From an uncultured Oscillospiraceae bacterium (lineage in GTDB: Bacteria; Bacillota; Clostridia; Oscillospirales; Oscillospiraceae): a stretch of 25,122 nucleotides of DNA. Within the stretch, counting starts at the first letter, position 1; every line of letters starts with the position of its first letter. Shown piece by piece: positions 21,294-25,122 of the stretch. Under the pieces are notes generated by a model. That model saw only the letters and a list, made by a program, of their open reading frames with translations, did not search any database and had not been told where the DNA came from. The translations under genes were made by a program, and so were the position numbers. The stretch spans positions 1-25,122 of the forward strand of contig CAKUND010000007.1 in the NCBI GenBank assembly GCA_934668295.1, given 5' to 3'.

Positions 21294-23448
21294 ATGGTTT
21301 GTATCCTCGGCTGTGCTTGCGGCGGTGCTCATTGCGCTGCGGTATGCGCTGCAGGGAAAGCTCAGCCCGAAGCTGCAGTACGGGCTTTGGGCACTGCTGC
21401 TGATCCGGCTGCTTGTGCCAGTCTCGGTCGGGCAGAGCGCAGTGAGCGTGGAGAATTTTGTTCCGGCGGCGGAGCACCGCGTCTTATATCTGGCGCAGCG
21501 CACCGCGCAGCCAGCTTCACAGGCAGAGGCAGCGGAGCCAGCTGCGGAACCGGCTGTACTGACAGAGCAGCAGTCGGAGCAGTCACCCGGCGCGGCTCCG
21601 GTCACGGCCAATTTGAAAGGGCTTCCACGCACGGTCTGGCTCTGCGGCGCGGCGGGGGTCTTCTGCTGGTTTCTGGGCTGCGAGCTCGTATGCAGACGCC
21701 GACTGCGGCGAGGCGCACGGCGGGTCTCGGCAGCGCAGAATGGATGTCCCGCTGTATTCGTCTCCCCTGCCGCCGGTTCTCCGTGTCTGTTCGGGCTGCT
21801 TCGGCCCGCGATCTATCTGACGCCGGAGACAGACGCCGACGAGGCCGCGCGGCGGCACTGCCTTGCGCACGAGCGGACGCATTTCCGGCACGGCGACCAC
21901 ATCTGGTCGGCGCTGCGCTGCGTCTGTCTGGCGCTGCACTGGTTCGACCCGCTCGTCTGGTGGGCGGCGGCGCTTTCGCGCACGGACGCGGAGCTGGCCT
22001 GCGACGAAGACGCTGTGCGCAGTCTCGGCGAGGCAGAGCGCGCCGCGTACGGCAGGACGCTGCTGCAGATGACCTGCCGGAAGCGCGTCAGCCTGCTTTC
22101 GGCGGCGACGACCATGTCGGGAAAAGGCAGCCAGATCCGGGCGCGGATCCGTGCGATCGCGAAGCCGGTCAAAACGGCGCTCCCGGCGCTGCTTGCGGCG
22201 GTGCTGATCGCCGCGCTTGCGGCGGGCTGCACCATGACGGGCGGCATCCCGCGGGAGACGCCCGCTTCGGAGACCGAGCCGCCGGAGGCGCTTATCAAGG
22301 CCCGGGTCGAAGATGCGGAACCGGCGGATGAACAGTTGAACGTGCTCTTGGAGAAAGCAGGCGCTTCGGTTCTCACGGACAGCGAACAGGCCGCGTTCTG
22401 CGCCTATCTGCTGGACAAGTTTGATGAGCTGGAGGTGCGCGGCGCATTCGACGCAGAATCGCGCTGGACAGCCGAGCGGCTGAGCGATACGGTTGCCTGC
22501 CTGACCATCTATCGGCCGGACGCACAGGATGAAGTCTTTGACGAGCTGATCTATCACGGAGAGACAGGACTTGTCAGCGACACGCGGTTCCGCTGCTATC
22601 AGGCATCTGTCGGAGACGACGCGCCGGAGAATGTCCGGACATACACGTACAATGCGCTGCTCAGCAGCGTCTATCAGAATATCCCCTTCGAGTGCTTCGC
22701 GGACGATCTGGACAGGCATTATGACGAATACTCCCCGCTCGGGCTGTGGAGCTATGACACGGTCTGGTCGGTCTCCATGACAGAGCGCGAAATGCGGCTG
22801 ACGATCTCCGGTCTGCCGGGCGGCGGAAGCGAGGCGTTTACGCTGGATCTGGACACCATGCTGGTGCGCCGGGAGGAGACAGACGCGCAGCGCGCGGTCT
22901 TTGCGCAGTGGTTCGATTTCGCCGTCCAATGGCGGCTGGACAAGCTGCCGGTTTTTTGGTCTGACGAGACGGCGGAAGATGAAAATCATGGCCTGCCGGA
23001 CGGCGCTTCGGCGTATCTCACATGGCTGTACGCGGTCAATCAGGAGACGCTGGACGCGGAAGGCTCGATCGATCCCGACTGGGCCTATGTCAATATCTCG
23101 AAGTATTTCCCCATCCGGCGGCTGAGCTTTGACGATCTGCCGGACGTCTGGGAATTTAAAGACGGCGGTTATTCTCTGAGCCATGCCGATGCCGGGCAGA
23201 AGCCGCTCGTCCGGCTCGATTCGCTGGAGGCGGACATTCTGGACGGCGAGACGGTTTACACGATGCAGCTGACGTTTTTGGCGACAGAGCACCCGGTCGG
23301 GGATGCGGAATGGGAGACGCTTCGCGCACAGATCCTGTCCGGCGACGAAACCGGGCTTCTGGAATCGCACATCGACACGTACCGCTTCCGGTTCTCCGGC
23401 GGAGAGCCGTATTTTCTGGAACACAGCGAACTTATGATCTGCAGATAA
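21286..23448 (+). CDS. BlaR1-like M56-family membrane metalloprotease (second system)
   Basis: The protein has 720 residues from GTG 21286; GGAGG lies 12 bases upstream inside the BlaI gene. Membrane segments are near 5-20, 32-48, 112-130 and 295-314. The protease core has SPCLFGLLRPAIYLTPE, the zinc site HERTH (195-199), HWFDPLVWWAAALS and RTDAELACDEDAV. After the last segment there is LAAGC (Cys315), again lipobox-like. The exported part (about 315-720) is acidic; no penicillin-binding motifs are seen and I do not recognise a family. The signal is therefore unknown; the BlaI partner is the expected substrate. It is transcribed from 20841 and ends at the hairpin at 23455. Confidence 0.9.
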   Translation: MTEWFVSSAVLAAVLIALRYALQGKLSPKLQYGLWALLLIRLLVPVSVGQSAVSVENFVPAAEHRVLYLAQRTAQPASQAEAAEPAAEPAVLTEQQSEQSPGAAPVTANLKGLPRTVWLCGAAGVFCWFLGCELVCRRRLRRGARRVSAAQNGCPAVFVSPAAGSPCLFGLLRPAIYLTPETDADEAARRHCLAHERTHFRHGDHIWSALRCVCLALHWFDPLVWWAAALSRTDAELACDEDAVRSLGEAERAAYGRTLLQMTCRKRVSLLSAATTMSGKGSQIRARIRAIAKPVKTALPALLAAVLIAALAAGCTMTGGIPRETPASETEPPEALIKARVEDAEPADEQLNVLLEKAGASVLTDSEQAAFCAYLLDKFDELEVRGAFDAESRWTAERLSDTVACLTIYRPDAQDEVFDELIYHGETGLVSDTRFRCYQASVGDDAPENVRTYTYNALLSSVYQNIPFECFADDLDRHYDEYSPLGLWSYDTVWSVSMTEREMRLTISGLPGGGSEAFTLDLDTMLVRREETDAQRAVFAQWFDFAVQWRLDKLPVFWSDETAEDENHGLPDGASAYLTWLYAVNQETLDAEGSIDPDWAYVNISKYFPIRRLSFDDLPDVWEFKDGGYSLSHADAGQKPLVRLDSLEADILDGETVYTMQLTFLATEHPVGDAEWETLRAQILSGDETGLLESHIDTYRFRFSGGEPYFLEHSELMICR

Positions 23449-23454
23449 AAGGAG

Positions 23455-23484
23455 CAGGCACAGCCTTCGCGGGCTGTGCCTGTT
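23455..23484 (+). terminator. Hairpin terminator of the second BlaI operon (copy 1)
   Basis: CAGGCACAGCC (23455-23465) pairs perfectly with GGCTGTGCCTG (23472-23482) around TTCGCG; only two T follow. It starts 7 bases past the stop of the M56 gene. A nearly identical 33-base copy is at 23869-23901. Confidence 0.8.
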
Positions 23485-23529
23485 CAGCGTGTCAAAAAAG
23501 TCTGAGTGTGACCGATGTGTATCTGCTTC

Positions 23530-23813
23530 GTAGGGGCGGACGACTCTGTCCGCCCGCAGCAGACAGCTGCGAAAAGTGAAAGTTCTTCGGCGAATTCGAA
23601 TAGCATCTTCCTGCTTGACTGTAGGGGCCGATGCCCACATCGGCCCGTTTGGAAGTTGCGAATTCGCCGCAGTTTTCCGTAAAAACGGTGCATTCTGCTG
23701 GGCCGATGTGGGCATCGGCCCCTACAACCGAATGTGCAGGTGCATTCGGATTCGCCATACGTTTCCGAAAAAACCGCTGCATTCTGCGGGCGGACAGAGT
23801 CGTCCGCCCCTAC
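23530..23813. repeat. Nested inverted array of GTAGGGGC palindromes
   Basis: Four palindromic elements lie in mirror order. Element A (23530-23559) begins GTAGGGGCGGACGAC and recurs exactly inverted at 23784-23813 (30/30). Element B (23621-23647) begins GTAGGGGCCGATGCC and recurs inverted at 23699-23725 (26/27). Further matches include CGGCGAATTCG (23588-23598) against CGAATTCGCCG (23659-23669), and two similar leaders ending TGCATTCTGC before the inverted copies. No coding frame in 23485-23868 resembles a protein, and no transposase is present. The elements look like non-autonomous dispersed repeats of gut Clostridia. Confidence 0.88.
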
Positions 23814-23871
23814 ACAGGCCCTTGAAATCCTGAGCGAAAACGTGGGAACAGCAGTTTTCTGACAGACTGAG

Positions 23872-23903
23872 CAGGCACAGCCTCCGCGGGCTGTGCCTGT
23901 TTT
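23872..23903 (+). terminator. Hairpin, second copy of the 23455 terminator
   Basis: CAGGCACAGCC (23872-23882) pairs with GGCTGTGCCTG (23889-23899), followed by TTTT. It repeats the hairpin at 23455 with one base changed in the loop, yet no gene ends just before it. Confidence 0.7.
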
Positions 23904-23932
23904 GTGTGTTTCGCGTGCAATACAGGAATTTT

Positions 23933-23955
23933 GTAGGGGCGGGGCCCCGCCTGCA
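23933..23955. repeat. GTAGGGGC-type palindromic repeat, GC-only stem
   Basis: GTAGGGGCGGGGCCCCGCC followed by TGCA: same opening as elements A and B, but the stem is GGCGGGG/CCCCGCC with no loop. It is the last recognisable unit before argD; 23956-24024 holds nothing else I can identify. Confidence 0.65.
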
Positions 23956-24024
23956 TTGAGATATGGCAGTGCATACGAGTTCACCGAACGTCTTTTGCTT
24001 CTCGCGGCTGCATTCCGCAATCTA

Positions 24025-25122
24025 TTATGCGCAGCACTCCTTGATGACCGCGACTGCCTTTTCCAGCTGCTCCATGGGGATATTGAGGGCGGGCAGAAGG
24101 CGGAGCTTGTCCTTGGCTTTGATGACCAGAACGCCCTTTTCGCGGCAGGCGGCGATGATATCGGAGGCGTTTTTCTCCGTCTGGATGCCGAGCATCAGGC
24201 CGAGGCCGGTGACGCCGAGCACGCCCTTGGCGCCGGTCAGCTGCTGTTTGATGTACGCGGAGCGCTCCTCCACGCCCGCAAGCATGTTATCGTCCAGACG
24301 GCTCAGGACGTTGATCGCGCCTGCGCAGCAGACGGGGTTGCCGCCGAAGGTCGAACCGTGCGTTCCGGCAGTGAGCACATCCTGCACCTTCTCGCCCAGC
24401 AGCGTCGCGCCGAGCGGCAGACCGCCGGCAAGGCCCTTGGCCGTGGAGACGATATCGGGCTGCATGCCGTAGTGCATATAGCCGTACAGCTTTCCGCTGC
24501 GGCCGTTGCCGATCTGCACCTCGTCGCAGATGAGCAGCAGATCGTATTGCTCGCACAGCTTTGCCGCACTCTTGACGTATGCCTCGTCCAGCGGCATGAC
24601 GCCGCCCTCGCCCTGCACGACCTCCATCATGACGGCAGCGCATTTGTTGGCCTTGATCAGCTGCTCAAGATCCTGCAGATCGTTCGGCTCGGCGTAGACG
24701 AAGCCCTCGGTCAGCGGGGTGAAATCGTGGTGGAAGACATCCTGGCCGGTCGCGGCCAGCGTGGTGATGGTGCGGCCGTGGAAGCTGTTTTTCAGGGTGA
24801 TGATGGTCGAATAGTCCTTTCCCTTTTTCTCCTCCGACCACTTCCGGGCGGCCTTGATGGCACACTCGTTTGCTTCGGCGCCGGAATTGCCGAAGAAGAC
24901 CTTCTTCATGCCGGTCTTTTCGCAGAGCAGCTGCGCGAGCTTTGCGCAGGGCTCCGTATAATACAGATTCGAAATATGCTGGAGCGTGCCGAGCTGTTTC
25001 GTCACGGCGGCCATCCATTCCTCGTCCGCCACGCCGAAGATATCCACGGCGATGCCGGTCGACAGGTCGATATATTCCTTGCCCGTATCGTCCCAGACAA
25101 GCGAGCCCTTGCCCTTGACGAT
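24025..25122 (-). CDS. argD: Acetylornithine aminotransferase, 5' end outside the window
   Basis: The visible part is 365 residues and lacks only the first few; the frame is open through 25122 and starts inside IVKGKGSLVWDDTGKEYIDL, the usual N-terminal strand of this family. It transfers the amino group between N-acetylornithine and 2-oxoglutarate in arginine synthesis, with PLP as cofactor. Motifs are FFGNSGAEANECAIKAARKW, SFHGRT, EVVQGEGGV, LICDEVQIGNGRSGKLYGYMHYG (PLP-contacting Asp in CDEVQ) and STAKGLAGGLPLGA with the Schiff-base Lys (about visible residue 229). Related class III aminotransferases (succinylornithine, GABA) are alternatives, but the motif set fits ArgD best. No other arg genes are in the window; they may lie to the right. 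Confidence 0.9.
   Translation of the reverse strand: MVKGKGSLVWDDTGKEYIDLSTGIAVDIFGVADEEWMAAVTKQLGTLQHISNLYYTEPCAKLAQLLCEKTGMKKVFFGNSGAEANECAIKAARKWSEEKKGKDYSTIITLKNSFHGRTITTLAATGQDVFHHDFTPLTEGFVYAEPNDLQDLEQLIKANKCAAVMMEVVQGEGGVMPLDEAYVKSAAKLCEQYDLLLICDEVQIGNGRSGKLYGYMHYGMQPDIVSTAKGLAGGLPLGATLLGEKVQDVLTAGTHGSTFGGNPVCCAGAINVLSRLDDNMLAGVEERSAYIKQQLTGAKGVLGVTGLGLMLGIQTEKNASDIIAACREKGVLVIKAKDKLRLLPALNIPMEQLEKAVAVIKECCA

Noticed and set aside
17803..23448. Classical beta-lactam resistance regulators blaR1/mecR1
   Set aside because: The exported domains lack penicillin-binding motifs (SxxK, SxN, KTG), and no beta-lactamase or PBP gene lies nearby; only the BlaI/M56 logic is supported.
21583..23715. 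Minus-strand open frame of 710 codons opposite the second M56 gene
   Set aside because: Arg/Pro-rich product without family motifs; a typical long antisense frame in GC-rich coding DNA. The opposite strand has a complete M56 protease with HERTH.
23530..23813. CRISPR array
   Set aside because: The repeats are inverted rather than direct, differ in sequence, and have unequal spacing (61, 51 and 58 bases); no cas genes are present.

Overview
The window looks like chromosomal DNA of a GC-rich gut-type Clostridia bacterium, probably Oscillospiraceae/Ruminococcaceae. This is an inference from the Gram-positive sigma-A promoters, strong AGGAGG ribosome sites, lipoprotein signals, GH29 fucosidase, BlaI/M56 pairs and GTAGGGGC-type palindromic repeats. 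No rRNA, tRNA, CRISPR array or transposase gene was seen.

Layout, left to right. 1-624 has no intact gene: it holds a minus-strand remnant of a response regulator, a small palindromic repeat fragment and the promoter of the next gene. 625-2736 (+) is a large lipoprotein with a solute-binding-protein-like C-terminal half. 8804-2834 (-) is a tight operon: cytosolic GH29 alpha-L-fucosidase, M17 leucyl aminopeptidase, CutC-family protein, and an 841-residue transglutaminase-like protein; the last three genes overlap by ATGA. 9025-11662 (+) is an operon of TetR regulator, CPBP membrane protease, GNAT-YoaP protein and isochorismatase-like hydrolase, behind a consensus promoter overlaid by two tandem palindromes. 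12446-11725 (-) is a frameshifted amidohydrolase and 13675-12632 (-) a LacI-family repressor, with a typical LacI operator between them.

The most unusual part is 13877-20142 (+): a BlaI-type repressor, three membrane/lipoprotein genes and a full-length BlaR1-like M56 metalloprotease in one operon. The three middle proteins keep the N-terminus of the M56 protein and its last hydrophobic segment with a lipobox (VSAxGC), but each lacks roughly 260-280 residues including the HExxH protease core. The break points differ, and each protein carries a different extracellular domain. They look like receptors derived from a BlaR1-like protein by repeated in-frame loss of the protease. A second, simpler BlaI-M56 pair follows at 20904-23448 with a similar promoter.

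Between the two BlaI systems lies a minus-strand GNAT gene (20751-20260). After the second system, 23449-24024 is a non-coding block of nested inverted GTAGGGGC palindromes flanked by two copies of a 33-base terminator hairpin. The window ends inside a minus-strand acetylornithine aminotransferase gene (argD), cut at the right edge.
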